64,000 nucleotides of DNA from Auriscalpium vulgare (GCA_019915015.1 JAHBBC010000001.1:2976001-3040000); one strand, 5' to 3'; counted from the stretch's first letter, positions 1 through 11,380 are shown. The notes: generated by a model from the sequence alone, not told the origin. Numbers and translations are program-made.

Positions 1-681
1 GACTACAACTACACGGATGGGTCTTACACTCAATTTGGTGCCTACGGCCAGAGCAAGACAGCTAACATCCTCTTTACCGTCGAGCTCGCCAAGCGCTATG
101 CAGAGGACGGCATATTGTCCTTCTCTCTTCATCCGGGAGGTGAGACTTCGCTTGTCGAATTGCAAACCGACTGACATTTGGATCCTCAGTTATCTGGACG
201 CCTGGAGCGCAGAGTCTCAAAGAGGAGCTCGTTGGAATGGGCAAGTTATTGGCACATACTTCTTCATCCCGGTATTGACGAGTGATACAGGCATACTCGA
301 TGAAGAAGGGAATCCGATGCCGGGCTATGAACGCAAGAGTCTCTCTGCGGGCACTGCGACGTGAGCAATGCGGTAGTGCACTGATGGCACGAATACTCTG
401 ACACTCCGCCTTGTAGCCACATCGTTGCCGCGTTCGACCCCGCTATCAAAGGTGCAATACCATATACACAGAATTTCTCTTCGTTGTTGATCTTTCTGCT
501 CAGATCAAACCGGAGCGTATCTCGTCGATTGTCAGGTCCGCAATGACATCGTGTCACCGCACGCTGTCGATCCTGTGAGTTCTCTGCAGTGCTAGCGGAA
601 TTTATCTCATACTACATGTAGGAGAATGCTGCGAAACTTTGGGCGCTCGGCGAGAGACTGGTCGGGCAGACCTTTGCTTGA
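1..681 (+). CDS. SDR oxidoreductase copy 1, 3' part only (5' end outside window)
   Basis: C-terminal half of a classical short-chain dehydrogenase/reductase of the retinol-dehydrogenase-like type, presumably NAD(P)-dependent with unknown substrate. The first exon carries the catalytic YxxxK as YGQSK, followed by the family's HPG turn (FSLHPGG). Likely exons are 1-139, 190-244, 283-360, 417-451, 504-574 and 622-681. They give TPGAQSLKEEL, LSAGTATHIVAAFDPAIK and GAYLVDCQV, ending ALGERLVGQTFA before TGA. All introns have GT-AG ends, but the 38-nt one at 245-282 is unusually short, so the join there is uncertain; copy 2 shares the problem. This is the left unit of a tandem duplication whose right unit is the gene at 1449-2811. 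Nothing in the visible part shows it is dead. Confidence 0.7.
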
Positions 682-1085
682 ATGCCGGCAGCGGATGATC
701 ATCGTAGTAGGTACGAGGTTGTATACTTATCATATCGTACTGTGGACCGTATATATGTCGGCAATCAAATGGTGCATGACTGTACACTGGCAGTATACTT
801 ACGGTACAGCCCTTACAGAACAGAACATCTGTCTTCTGTCGATAAGGTCAGCCATGGACGTTGTCGGAGATGTACCCTCCAAGTAGTACCCTCAAAATGA
901 TGAGAGCTGAGGCTATCTTATGATTCTTATCTACGCGCAAGCTGGCAGAACCCTGTGGCGGGGTTGGGTCTTATCTTTCCCTCCGCCTGACTCGAATCTC
1001 GATGTCTTGTGAATCCATGAAACGGGATTGTTTCCATCTTCCAAGCCGCAGGATCTTTCCATTTGTATCCCGTCCCATCCCCTCC
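1..1085 (+). repeat. Left unit of a ~2.1-kb tandem duplication
   Basis: Positions 1-1085 align with about 2131-3200 at an offset near 2130 (about 2115 at the right end because of small indels). The unit covers the 3' half of the SDR gene, its 3' flank and DNA up to just before the glycyl-tRNA synthetase start. Identity is patchy: 560-769 matches 2690-2899 without a difference by eye, whereas 1-559 has dozens of substitutions. The right break lies near 1085, where similarity to the tRNA-synthetase promoter stops and the promoter of SDR copy 2 begins. Confidence 0.85.
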
Positions 1086-1448
1086 CCCACGGGCCTCTAG
1101 GATCTGAGTCACTGCCGATATTTCATGCTTATGTAAATGTAGTTCTGATATTCAAGTTCAACTTGAACCGAGTCATTCAAGTTTCAACACAATCACTTCG
1201 CACGAAGATTTGGCACAGCGAGCCCTCTGTACTTAGTAAACCTCGGCTTTTACGCGGGCCTACCTCCTACGACCGCCATTACACGCCCGCGCAGCTGTGC
1301 ATTACTAAGTATTGACAGTCATCAACTTCGCAGCACGATTGCACCACGATGCCAGGATAGGAACAGGTATAAGTAATAACTGGTAGGGCCCGCTGATGGG
1401 AATCCCAACCCACAATCTCCCAATCTCCCGCAGGTCTTGACTAAAATC
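1086..1448 (+). promoter_or_regulatory. Upstream region of SDR copy 2
   Basis: 363 bp between the duplication break and the ATG of SDR copy 2. A small inverted repeat, CAAGTTCAACTTG, sits near 1153-1165. The last bases before the ATG (TTGACTAAAATC) resemble the context of the third SDR copy at 52.6 kb (TTGACTAAC). I see no clear TATA box or other gene. Confidence 0.4.
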
Positions 1449-2811
1449 ATGGTTGCCTCCTGGAACTCAAAGACGACCGCGGACGAAGTCGCCGAATATC
1501 TGAGTTCTGAGATCAAGAACAAGAATGGTGTGTGCAGAATCCAGAACGACGTGCTCTTATGCTCATTTTGCCCTCTAGTCTTGATCACTGGCGCCTCGCT
1601 GGGTAGCCTCGGCAGCGAGGCTGCTCGTGTAGTGGCCAAGCATGGCAATCTAGTGATATTGGCGGGCCGAAACCAAGAGAAGTATGTCCACCCTCGCTCT
1701 CGATCTCGTCATCTCTGCCTGACTGGCGTGGAGATTGGATCAGACGGTCGCATTCATCAAAGGGGAGACCCCGACCGCCAACTTGCGCACATTGATTCTG
1801 GACCTGGATGCTCTGGCTTCGGTGAAGGCTGCGGCTGCAACGGTGAATTCATGGACTGAACCAATTCACGTCGGTCGCTCGAATGCTCTGCCATGGCGTG
1901 TCATTGATGTCTTTGAATATAGGTGCTCATAAATAATGTCGCCGTCAAGCTTCTCAAGGAGTTGACCTTGACTGAGGGTGTTGAATATCAATTACACGGC
2001 AATTTTGTAGCTCATTACCTCTTCACCAACTTAATCCTGGGTCGAATCAAGGCGGCGGCCTCTGCCGACTTCTCCCCTCGGATCATCAATGTATCCAGCA
2101 AGGCGCACACTTTCAGGCCAGTTCGCTTTGAAGACTACAACTTCAGTGATGGGTCTTACACTCGATTCGGTGCCTACGGCCAAAGCAAGACGGCCAACAT
2201 TCTCTTTACTGTCGAGCTCGCCAAGCGCTATGCAAAGGACGGCATCTTGTCCTTCTCTCTTCATCCGGGAGGTGGGACTGCGCTCGTCGAGTTGCAAACC
2301 GACTGACATTTGATTCTCAGTCATCTTGACGCCTGGAGCGCAGAGTGTCCAAGAGGAGCTGTTCGCAATGGGCAAGTTGTTGGCACATACTTCTTCATCC
2401 CGGTATTGACGAGTGATACAGGTATACTTGATAAAGACGGGAATGCGATGCCAGGTCATGAACGCAAGAGTCTCTCTGCGGGCACAGCGACGTGAGCAAT
2501 GCGGTAGTGCACTGGTGGCACGACTACTCTGACACTCCGCCTTGTAGCCACATCGTTGCCGCGTTCGACCCCGCTATCAAAGGTGCGATACCATACACAG
2601 AAGTGCTCTTCGTTGTTGATCTTTCCTGCTCAGATCATTCCGGAGCGTATCTCGACGATTGTCAGGTCCGCAATGACATAGTGGCAGCACACGCTGTCGA
2701 TCCTGTGAGTTCTCTGCAGTGCTAGCGGAATTTATCTCATACTACATGTAGGAGAATGCTGCGAAACTTTGGGCGCTCGGCGAGAGACTGGTCGGGCAGA
2801 CCTTTGCTTGA
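1449..2811 (+). CDS. SDR oxidoreductase copy 2 (complete)
   Basis: Complete classical SDR with several introns. ATG 1449 gives MVASWNSKTTADEVAEYLS. Intron 1 (1528 to about 1578) joins KNKN to the Rossmann strand VLITGASLGSLGSEAARV, a variant of the TGxxxGxG dinucleotide-binding motif. Intron 2 (about 1681-1732) leads to KLDQTVAFIKGETP and LILDLDALASV. Intron 3 (about 1869-1921) leads to VLINNVAV, the NNA-like motif. Then come IINVSSKAH (catalytic Ser), YGQSK (catalytic Tyr/Lys) and FSLHPG. Downstream exons mirror copy 1: TPGAQSVQEEL, LSAGTATHIVAAFDPAIK, DHSGAYLDDCQV and a terminal ALGERLVGQTFA. The join at about 2375-2412 needs a very short intron or hides a frame problem, shared with copy 1. 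Substrate unknown. The first exon recurs at 52606. Confidence 0.8.
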
Positions 2812-3200
2812 ATGCCGGCAGCGGATGATCATCGTAGTAGGTACGAGGTTGTATACTTATCATATCGTACTGTGGACCGTATATATGTCGGCAATCAAAC
2901 TATGCATGACTGTACACTGGCAGTATATACTGTACAGTGACTGTACCCTGTCTTCTGTCGATAAGGTCAGCCACGGACGTCGTCGGAGAATTACCCTCCA
3001 AGTAGTACCCTCAAAACTTGATGCGAGCTGAGGCTATCTTATCTACGCGCAAGGTTGCTGGCAGAACCCTGTGGCGAGGTTAGGTCTTATCTCTCCCTCC
3101 GCCTGACTCGATGTCTTTGCTGTCGAATCCATGAAACGGGCTTGTTTCCATCTTCCAAGCCGCAGGATCTTTCCCTTTGTATCCCGCCCCCCACTGAGAA
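2131..3200 (+). repeat. Right unit of the tandem duplication
   Basis: Matches 1-1085. It holds the second half of SDR copy 2, its 3' flank and the DNA reaching almost to the glycyl-tRNA synthetase ATG (3215). The SDR 3' region and the tRNA-synthetase promoter are therefore inside the repeat, and the left unit carries an orphan copy of that promoter around 1018-1085. Confidence 0.85.
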
Positions 3201-3214
3201 GGTGCAAGACAGAC

Positions 3215-5752
3215 ATGGCTAATCTTCCGGTCAACAAGACCGCTCATGCCTTCGACAAGGTCAAGTTTGAGGCGTTGCTCAATCGCAGGTTCTTCTACGC
3301 GCCTGCCTTTGAGATCTATGGCGGTGAGTCAAGCATGTCTGGAAGTTCAGATGCGCTGTTATCATGCCCATGTGACCTCTTTGCTGATCCGATCACCTAG
3401 GTGTCGCTGGTCTGTACGACTACGGCCCGCCTGGCTCCTCGCTGCAGGCAAACATCATCGCGGAATGGCGCAAACACTTCATCGTGGAAGAGCACATGCT
3501 GGAGATTGATTCGACGATCATGACGCCTGCGCCTGTCTTTGAAACGTCCGGGCACGTCGCTCGCTTTGCTGACTGGATGGTGAAGGACGCCAAGACCGGC
3601 GACGTGCTGCGGGCAGACCACCTGGTCAAAAATGTGTTCGAGGCGCGTCTGGCAGGCGATAAAGAGGCGCGCGGCCAGGCTGCCCAGCCCCAGAAGGAGG
3701 ACGAAAAGAAGAGGAAAAAGAAAAACGCGGTGAAGAACGTTGCCGTGCAGCTGTCGGATGAACTAGTGAAGGAATACGAAGTCATCCTGGCCCAGGTGCG
3801 TTTATTATGCGGCTTGTTCTATTCGCCTGCCTCACGCCTTTCTACCCCCGCAGCTGGACAACTACTCTGGTCCAGAGCTAGGCGAGCTCTGCCGTAAATA
3901 CGACATTAGGAACCCTGACACGGGCAACGAGGTCACGGAGCCCCAGCAATTCAACCTCATGTTCACCAGCAGCATTGGCCCCACGGGGCAGCACCCCGGG
4001 TACGTTCCACGTCCGTCATTGTCACGCGCGCGCGCGTATTCATCGATCGGGGGTTCGCACTAGCTATTTGCGTCCGGAGACGGCACAAGGGCACTTTCTC
4101 AACTTCTCGCGGCTGCTCGAATTCAATAACGGTCGTGTGCCGTTCGCGTCGGCGCAGATTGGGCGTTCCTTCCGGAACGAAATCTCGCCGCGCGCAGGCC
4201 TGCTGCGCGTGCGCGAGTTCACGATGGCCGAGATCGAGCACTACGTCGATCCCGATGACAAGCGGCACGAGCGGTTTGGCGAGGTACGCGACGTTGTCCT
4301 CGATTTGCTGGACCGCAACGTGCAAGTCGCAGGCAGCACCGACGTCACGAAGATCACCGTCGGCGAGGCCGTCGACAAGGGCATCATCGCCAACGAGACG
4401 CTCGGCTACTTCGTCGCGCGGATATACCAATTCCTCGTCAAGATCGGCGTCGACCCGACACGCCTGCGCTTCCGCCAGCACATGGCGAACGAGATGGCGC
4501 ATTACGCGACGGACTGCTGGGACGCCGAGATCCAGAATTCCTACGGCTGGACAGAGTGTGTCGGCTGTGCCGACCGCGCGGCTTATGACCTTACCGTCCA
4601 CTCGAAGAAGACCGGGCACCCACTGATCGTGCGGCAAGCGCTCAAGGAGCCAATCGTGACCGAGAAATTGGTCGCTGAATTCGACAAGAAGACGCTGGGG
4701 AAGACGTTTGGCAAAGACGCGGGTGTGGTTCAGAAGATCTTCGCGGACTTGGATGAAAGCCAGTTGGTGAAGGTCCAGGGAGAACTCGCGCAAGGGTAAT
4801 GTTGCATGCCCGTCCATGGCTGTTTCCGACGGTGTACTAAGCGATGTCAGGTCCTCTACCGTTGTAACGCCGGAGGGCAAGGAAATCCAACTGACGCCTG
4901 CACTCGTGACCATCGAGCGCAAGACCTTCAAACAGTCTGGTGAGTAAGACCTCGGAAAAGAAGTGGCCGTTCATCACGTCGCCTTCCCCGCAGTACGAGA
5001 ATACACCCGAACGTCATCGAACCTTCCTTTGGCCTGGGTCGCATCCTCTACGTGCTTTGGAACACAATTTCTGGGCTCGTGAGCAGGACATTGAACGTGG
5101 GGTGCGTGCCTTGACTTTCCCTCGCCACGGCCGTCATGCCCATGTGCTCGCCCCTTTTAGGTCCTGTCCCTCCCCTCGGTTGTCGCACCCACCAAGGTCC
5201 TGATCGTGCCATTGAGTGCGAAGGAGGAATTCAATCCGTTGATCCAGGAAGTTTGTACGTCATCTGTCTTGCATAATTTAGGCATGATATTGAAGTCCGA
5301 CCGTTCCCAGCCTCCAAGCTGCGCAGGGCCGGGGTATTCTCACGTGTGGACGACTCGAATACTTCCATCGGAAAGCGCTATGCGCGTAACGACGAACTAG
5401 GCACTCCGTTTGGCGTCACCCTCGATTTCGCTTGTGAGTGTCCACGGGTTATGACGGTGCGGCTGGGCTGACCCTCCACCTCCATTCCAGCGGTCCAGAA
5501 CCGAACCATGACTCTGCGGTGCGTCTGCGCTTCTCTTCGGGGCCCTTCTATCATTGTCGGCCGCGCTTGGTAGGCGAGGAATGCTCATATGGCGTTGGTG
5601 CATCATCCAGGGAGCGCGACACGACAGGCCAGCTCATCGGCAACATTGACGAGGTGATCGGCGTCGTCGTCGACCTTGTGAACGGCAGCAGCGACTGGGC
5701 AGAGGCATGCAACCGGCTGCAGGTGTACGACGGCGTGCAGGCGGTCGAGTGA
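3215..5752 (+). CDS. GRS1: Glycyl-tRNA synthetase (eukaryotic homodimeric class II)
   Basis: Charges tRNA-Gly with glycine, normally in cytosol and mitochondria. Exon 1 (3215-3323) gives [20 protein letters not shown] and [14 protein letters not shown]. Then come [16 protein letters not shown] (motif 1 region), a Lys/Glu-rich insert, [32 protein letters not shown], and [20 protein letters not shown] (motif 2). The anticodon-binding domain includes [32 protein letters not shown] and PFGVTLDF; the frame ends YDGVQAVE. Exons 3401-3795, 3854-3999, 4064-4795 and 4851-4939 join in phase with GT-AG introns, and at least four more exons follow. In exon 6, around motif 3, the frame does not hold. [14 protein letters not shown] and [14 protein letters not shown] lie in different frames from each other and from the preceding VREYT, each step needing one extra base near 5006 and 5060. 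Both sites are short homopolymers (CCC, GG), so sequencing error is likely. Confidence 0.93.
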
Positions 5753-7227
5753 TGCCTGTCGGCGGAGACAAGTGCGCTCTTGTTGCGTCTACGATGTTAC
5801 ATATATACATTCCCAGAAGAAGACAACATAGAAGTGTGTTCCGTCGAGCTCGCATCATCGGACGTCAGGCGCGTCAGGCCGCAGGGGCACCGAGGACCCC
5901 CGTAACTCATGCCAGGGGTATGAGATCTCATATTCGCGCTCGGCACCTGACATGTAAGAGTGATTGACGCGTGCCGACCGAGCGATAAGTCTTGCCCCGG
6001 CGGGCATTGGCTAACGCAATCGCATACGTGCCAGTTCCCATGGGCATGGGCAGGGCGCTGGGATCGGCCGCTGCCGCAAGATCTTATCCGGTAAGGCTTG
6101 GAGGGGGCTGATGGCATCCTGCCTAGTGACCACTCACGTCCTCGCAAGCCGTATGGCAAGGAGAGAAAGGCCTGGGAACGCATTCCCACACGTCCGAATG
6201 GGCTAGCAGACAAAGTGCATTGCCGAAGGCACTCGGGCCCGGACGTGGGTCCTGTTGCGTACAGAGCAGACTGGGAAGTGATGCCGGTAATATAGATACG
6301 TGCAGCCAGGCAGGGAGGACGGGGAGTCTGCTGATGGGGTGCCGTACGGGCCGCCAAAGGCGTGAGAGAGGGATGGGGAACGTCGCCGCAACGCTGTCGC
6401 GGGCCTGTGCGAGATAGAGGAGGACGCCGATTGGCAGGGTGTGCTGGTTTTGACGCGGGGGGCATCTGACCGCACGGTGCAGCGCTCGGGGCAGAGGCTA
6501 GGCCCCAATAGCAGGGTGGGGCTCCAGCGCGGGTTCTCGACCGCAGTGCGAGGATAGATTGCTGGATGCATGTGCGGATCCTGACGAGCACAGAAGTTAG
6601 CTGGGGCAAAGAGAACGGGGGGAGGTGAGCATCACAGCATCGCGGGTGCCACATTGCGGACACGCTGTGTCGACCCATGATGACGCGGGGAGGTCTGCTG
6701 GCCATATGGGAGGATGCTGCGGGGGAAGAGGTGGGATCGGAGTGCGGTCATAGTCATAAGGAGACAGAGGAACGAAACTTGTGCGGGACGCGGAGCGCTG
6801 GCCGCCCGACCTCGCAGGTGGTTCTCCCTCGGCGAGTGCCGTGGCTTGCGCGCGCGGGACCGGTGGGGCGGCGGGGGCAGCGTTCGGAGGCAGTAGGAGG
6901 GACACTTGACCTGCGCTGCAAATAACGACTCGATGCGCGGGGGGCTGGATCGAGCAGCAGACACCGCGCCGGGGAGCAGGATAGGAGGCGTACGCACGCG
7001 GAGAGGCGGTGGGCAGGAGGCGGATTTCCTTGTTGGCGCGTCGGACGGGCAGGAGGCGTCGTACGTCAAAGGCCGGGGGGGGACAATGTGTGAAGGCATC
7101 GGGGGCGTGTCGCAGAGCGTGTCGCAGCGTGTCGCGGTGGCTCGCGGTGGCTCGCGGTGGCTTATCGCTGCTCGCCAGCCACCGCGCAGATCTCCCGCCC
7201 AGATCGCCGCAGACGCGCGCCCGGCTC
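5753..7227. other. No recognised gene
   Basis: About 1.5 kb of GC-rich DNA. Open frames on both strands (for example a 302-codon frame on the minus strand at 5797-6705) are rich in Arg/Pro/Ser, overlap each other in several frames and match no family I recognise. I treat them as GC-driven. The right part is the promoter region of the gene at 7306. Confidence 0.5.
7106..7161. repeat. Short tandem repeats upstream of the small gene
   Basis: CGTGTCGCAG-like units followed by three consecutive CTCGCGGTGG-like decamers. They lie about 70 bp upstream of the TATA box of the gene at 7306. They could be promoter elements or replication-slippage repeats. Confidence 0.7.
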
Positions 7228-7234
7228 TATAAAA
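7228..7234 (+). promoter_or_regulatory. TATA box (TATAAAA)
   Basis: Clean TATAAAA 72 nt before the ATG at 7306, followed by a pyrimidine-rich stretch (CCGTCTCCCTTTCC) typical of fungal transcription start regions. Confidence 0.65.
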
Positions 7235-7305
7235 CCAGGCCGGTTTCCCCGTCTCCCTTTCCATCCCATCCCGCTCTCTCGCTTCACATCCTCTGTACCA
7301 CCACC

Positions 7306-7773
7306 ATGCCCGACGCCTCGAAACTCCCGCCCGCCCACCTCGTCTCCCTCCCCTCCCTCTCCTCCTCCCTCTCCGCCCTCCCCCAGGCAAAGAGCCTTGC
7401 AAACGTCAACGTCTACACGTCCCCCATGTCTGCACAGGTCGCAGCAGCTCAGAGCGAGGCAAAGGTCCGTCCTCTGCCCCGGCCCCGTCCCCGCCGCCCT
7501 TGAGCTCACGCCCACCCGCCAGCTCAAAAAGGCCTTGTCCAACAACGCCACATCCCACTCTCAGCAAATGCCCTACTGCAAGATGGTGCGTCTTGCCTCT
7601 TCCCTCCCGCCCCCGCTCGCCCTGACCGACGCCTTTCTTCTAGCCTCCACCGCAGGCCTCGAACGGACACGCACAACAACCGCTCATGATGCGCAAACCG
7701 GTGAGTAGCCCGCTGCTGCCCCTGCAACCGGCCCTCATATCCCACCCAGGTCCGCACAAAACTGCAGGCGTAA
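7306..7773 (+). CDS. Small unrecognised protein, 100 residues, four exons
   Basis: Exons 7306-7464, 7523-7585, 7644-7700 and 7750-7773 are separated by 49-58 nt GT-AG introns and join exactly in frame to 100 codons plus TAA. The protein starts MPDASKLPPAHLVSLPSLS, continues QAKSLANVNVYTSPMSAQVA and LKKALSNNATSHSQQ, and ends MMRKPVRTKLQA. It has no membrane segment, no Cys-rich motif and no domain I know; it is Ser/Ala/Gln-rich, basic at the end and probably disordered. ATG context (CACCACCATG), a TATA box at -72 and four phase-compatible introns all support a real expressed gene. Function unknown. Confidence 0.75.
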
Positions 7774-10700
7774 AGCCAGCCCACTATAGACGTCTCGTTT
7801 CGATTTTGGGACTTTGTCAGGGTTCATCCTCTCTTTTTTTTTTTCTTGTCGTTGCTCTGCATGCGCTCCCCATAGATGGCTCTGCCTCCCTCTCCATATA
7901 TCAGTCTGCTGCATATCTCCCACTTGCATTAGGTCTCGTTGCCGCCACATATACATACCACCTGCACCCATATACACTCTGGTCCACATTCCTAATGCCT
8001 AGTGCTCCGTACACTATCTATCCCCCACTCGTATGTTCGCAACCCTGGCTTTCTCCGTTGTTGCCCCGGGCTTTGTGCTGGTCCCTCACGCAGTGGTCAT
8101 TGAATATATCGATCGTTTGTCTTGGATTGTAATTGGGTGCCAAGATCACGCGTGCGCGTTGCAACACGTGGGCCTGACTCGAGTGCGCGCGCGTCTCGAT
8201 AAGTCTCTGACTCTGACAATAGCTAGCCCTTCCATTTCCTGCTACGCCCCTCGAGTTCTGGGGTACGAAAGTGCTGCGTCCAGGTCCCGCTCACAGCCGC
8301 TTGCTTTGTCCTGCTGCTTCTTGCCTGCCACGGGCAATCACCAACATCAACTTCTCCGCCTAGATAGCCTCCGCGACCCAGCAAACCCGGATCATGGCAC
8401 CCCGACGCACCCACCATACACCTCCTCATATCGATCCCCGATGCCCTCGGCGTCCATCGCGGCGCTGCCGACGCACAGATAACGCGCACGTCCAGTGGCA
8501 AGCCCATCGTCGATTCCGGTCCGCACCCACCTCGCTCCCCCGTTTTGCCTCTCTCTGACCAATCGCATCCCTGCGCACCTCGTCCACGCCGTAATCCTAC
8601 AGCCGCCGACGCAGCTTCTGCGCGAGCCATATCGCCCAGCCTTCGACGGGCTGAGAACCACAGCTGCCTCCGATAGCTGCTATTGACTAATGCTGCATGC
8701 TCCGGCCAGGCTCAGCGACTCGTCTTCGCTTGGGCGTTCGCCGTAAACAGCTGTGGGCCTTGGGTACGCTCTTACGTGCTTGTGTCGTGCGCATCCCCGC
8801 AGAGTGCTCATTTTCATTCACCGCCGCCCCCCGCAGGCTATCGAAAGCGGGCCCAGTCTTCCGGCAACAAGATCGCGCTTCCCAGGACCCTCACGTATCG
8901 CAGGGCCCGGCGCTGCTCGATGCGCATAATCGCGCGGATGGCGTGAGGTGCGTACGCCCATCGCGTCAGGAGCCTTTGCATGCTTCCCACTGTTTGCCAT
9001 TCTCGCGTCTTCCCCAGCGCAAATTCGGCAACTCTGTAGCCCCCTGCAGCAAGGCCACGACTGCGAACCCGCGGGGGGTGCCCTTTCTGCGTCGACCGTA
9101 AACCTTGTTATCATATCTTCGGCGCTCCGTCGCCCGTCTTCAACTCCTGTACTCCTCAACGGGAGCACGTTGCTCACCGCCATCCTTCGCTTTCCACGAC
9201 CGTCAGATGACATTACCGTTTGCACATCTACGATCCAGGCGACGCGATCTCTCCTCCGGGCTCGGATTCACCCCTACTTGCGATATCGGCCTATCGTTGC
9301 GCGATTCATAGCATCTCAGTATATGCGCTTTTACGTCCTTGATGCATGCACACCGTGTATCTCCGTTGGCCTGCAGGATGCCTGCCATAATGACTTACCG
9401 GCAACAGCCTCTTCGCATGCCATCAGAGGAATCCAGCTGAACGGGCATGCCTTGTCGGATATGGGCGCAGCTGCAAGAAACTCGCGCTTTATCTCCCAAG
9501 ATAGAAGGTCGCGTCGAGGCCATCAAGCAGCGAATCAATCGGATAGACAAGCGAAAGCAGCGATGTGGCGAGACGAAGCCAGATGTTCCACGGACCACGG
9601 CCGTCTCCTCCGCTGCGCTGCCACCCCCACCGCCACTGCCCACCGCCACCGCTGGGCCTTGCCCGGCCGACGTCTCGAGCGCGCACTGGGCACGCCGGCC
9701 ACGCGTCCTTCATTCGCGTCGGACGCAGGCCCAGTTCAGGAGGCCATCAACGTGCGCGCGCAGCCATGCTGCGCTGCGTGCTTCGGCGTTCACTCGGACA
9801 GTGACACGACCCCCGCCGCCATGCACGTCTCCCGCGTCTTCCATGGCCCGCATCCCTTTGTCGACACCCACGCCGCGGCGAACTCTATTCCGTAGGTCCT
9901 ACTTATCGCGCGCGCCACTCGCTATTCACAGCAGCGCGAAGCAGGCTGCCTTCTCGTAACGCGCCCGCCTGCCTGCCGTTCCTCCTTTGCTTCCGCCGTG
10001 CAGCGCGGCTTCGCCATCAAAGTCGCCCTCTGCGAGTCACACGAAGGCGCCGCGCTGCCCTGCGTGCGGTGGCCGCGGAGCCACGCAGCCCACTTCAGCG
10101 GGTTGCAGGTCAAGTGGTAAACGCCACTGGCCCATCGAATCGGTGCCGAGACGCTCCTTGCGCTGCAGCCTGGCCCCGCTGCATCTCCATTTGCGAAGCA
10201 CAAGTCCCGCAAGCCGAGGGCGCGACCCGCACGCAAGACGCTCCGGAGCGGATCATCGTCTACCGTCGTGTCGCGAAAGCCAGGCCAGTCCCGCAATAAC
10301 GGTTCCGAGTGACGAGATGAGACGCGCTGCGGCATGCCATCCTCCTCACATTGCGACCCCGAGCTTTTCCCGCGCGACCCGCTGTTGTCGCACATCAGCA
10401 CGGCCCTTCTGCGTGGCGTGGGTCGCCGGTCGCCTCCCTCTTCCCAGCGTTCACGAGCCCACGTACTCCCACGCGCTCAGGACCAATCAGGGTTGTGTTG
10501 CATGCACCCCGGGCAAGCTCGAGGATCCCCCTGGACAACCCCTGGACCACCTCAGTATCCTCGCGCACGCGATGCCACGCGAGGACCCTGCGAGTTGCCA
10601 GGGCCCGCGCGTACCTGCGTTGCCGTCTCTTGCCGCGCTGTACAGTATCATGCTGGCACGGCGACACTCGACCTCTCGCTTGGGAGGCCCGCGCGACGCG

Positions 10701-11380
10701 AGGCACATCGGGGGCGCAATCGGATGAGCTCCATGCGCTGTCCCGACTTGGAAATCCTTCTCGCTGTGTAACCCTGCAACTTCTGGTTCAGCTGTAGCCT
10801 CAGGTCGACCTATTTTTCGTCGTCGATATTTTTCCCTACGTAGTGCTTGGGTTTGTATTGAATGACGCAGCCAACTTCCGACGCGTCAGTGACTTTAGAA
10901 TGACTTTCGACCCCTAGAGGAAGCCCCTACGTCCTGTACCTCTCCCTCGTCCGTTGACGCGTCGAAATTCCCGGCTTCCTGTCTGCCTCCTATCTGTAAA
11001 ACTGCTGGTAGAGTGCTTCTCAGGTCACGCTACCCCGCATCCTTTCCCATCTTCGCCGCTCTCAAGCCGTTTCTCCTGACTTGCATGAAATCCGTTCCCC
11101 GGGGCCACGGAGCCAGCAACGTGCGGAAAGGAAGACTTCGCAGAAAAAACTTTCCTGCGGTGAATTGCATTGCTGCTGCTGCTGCTTACTACATCCGGGA
11201 CGTACATAGTATACTACATGCTTCATTCGTACGCCTCCTGTGAACAGGGCCTGGTACTGTTGTACTTATCAGAAGGAATGCCTAAAATAAAACACTGTCC
11301 AACACATCTTCATTCAGATGCACCGTGACCGTCAGTTCGACTGCGGCGCATCTCGCTCAGCACCCTGCACCAATTCTCCT
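7774..11380. other. Gene-poor 3.6-kb stretch, no recognised gene
   Basis: No family could be recognised on either strand. It contains a T-run near 7835-7848 and a GCT repeat near 11165-11180. The longest open frame is 315 codons at 8948-9895 (plus). An overlapping 170-codon frame at 9447-9959 includes a coiled-coil-like stretch, GRVEAIKQRINRIDKRKQR, then Pro/Ala/Arg-rich sequence. Such frames are expected by chance in DNA this GC-rich, so I call neither a gene. A long UTR, a non-coding RNA or a decayed gene is possible. Confidence 0.4.

Noticed and set aside
3720..3750. Lys-rich insert in glycyl-tRNA synthetase as a domain fusion
   Set aside because: Charged inserts at this position are ordinary in eukaryotic glycyl-tRNA synthetases.
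4994..5100. Programmed frameshifting in glycyl-tRNA synthetase
   Set aside because: Two separate single-base gaps at homopolymers in a housekeeping enzyme point to sequencing error. No slippery signal or structure was seen.
5797..7402. Long minus-strand open frames (302 and 256 codons) in the 5.8-7.4 kb region
   Set aside because: Arg/Pro/Ser-rich, overlapping in several frames, no domain, and partly antisense to the convincing small gene at 7306. Best explained by high GC content.
8948..9895. 315-codon plus-strand open frame
   Set aside because: Begins on GTG, has no family signature and overlaps another long frame. Frames of this length arise by chance in GC-rich DNA.
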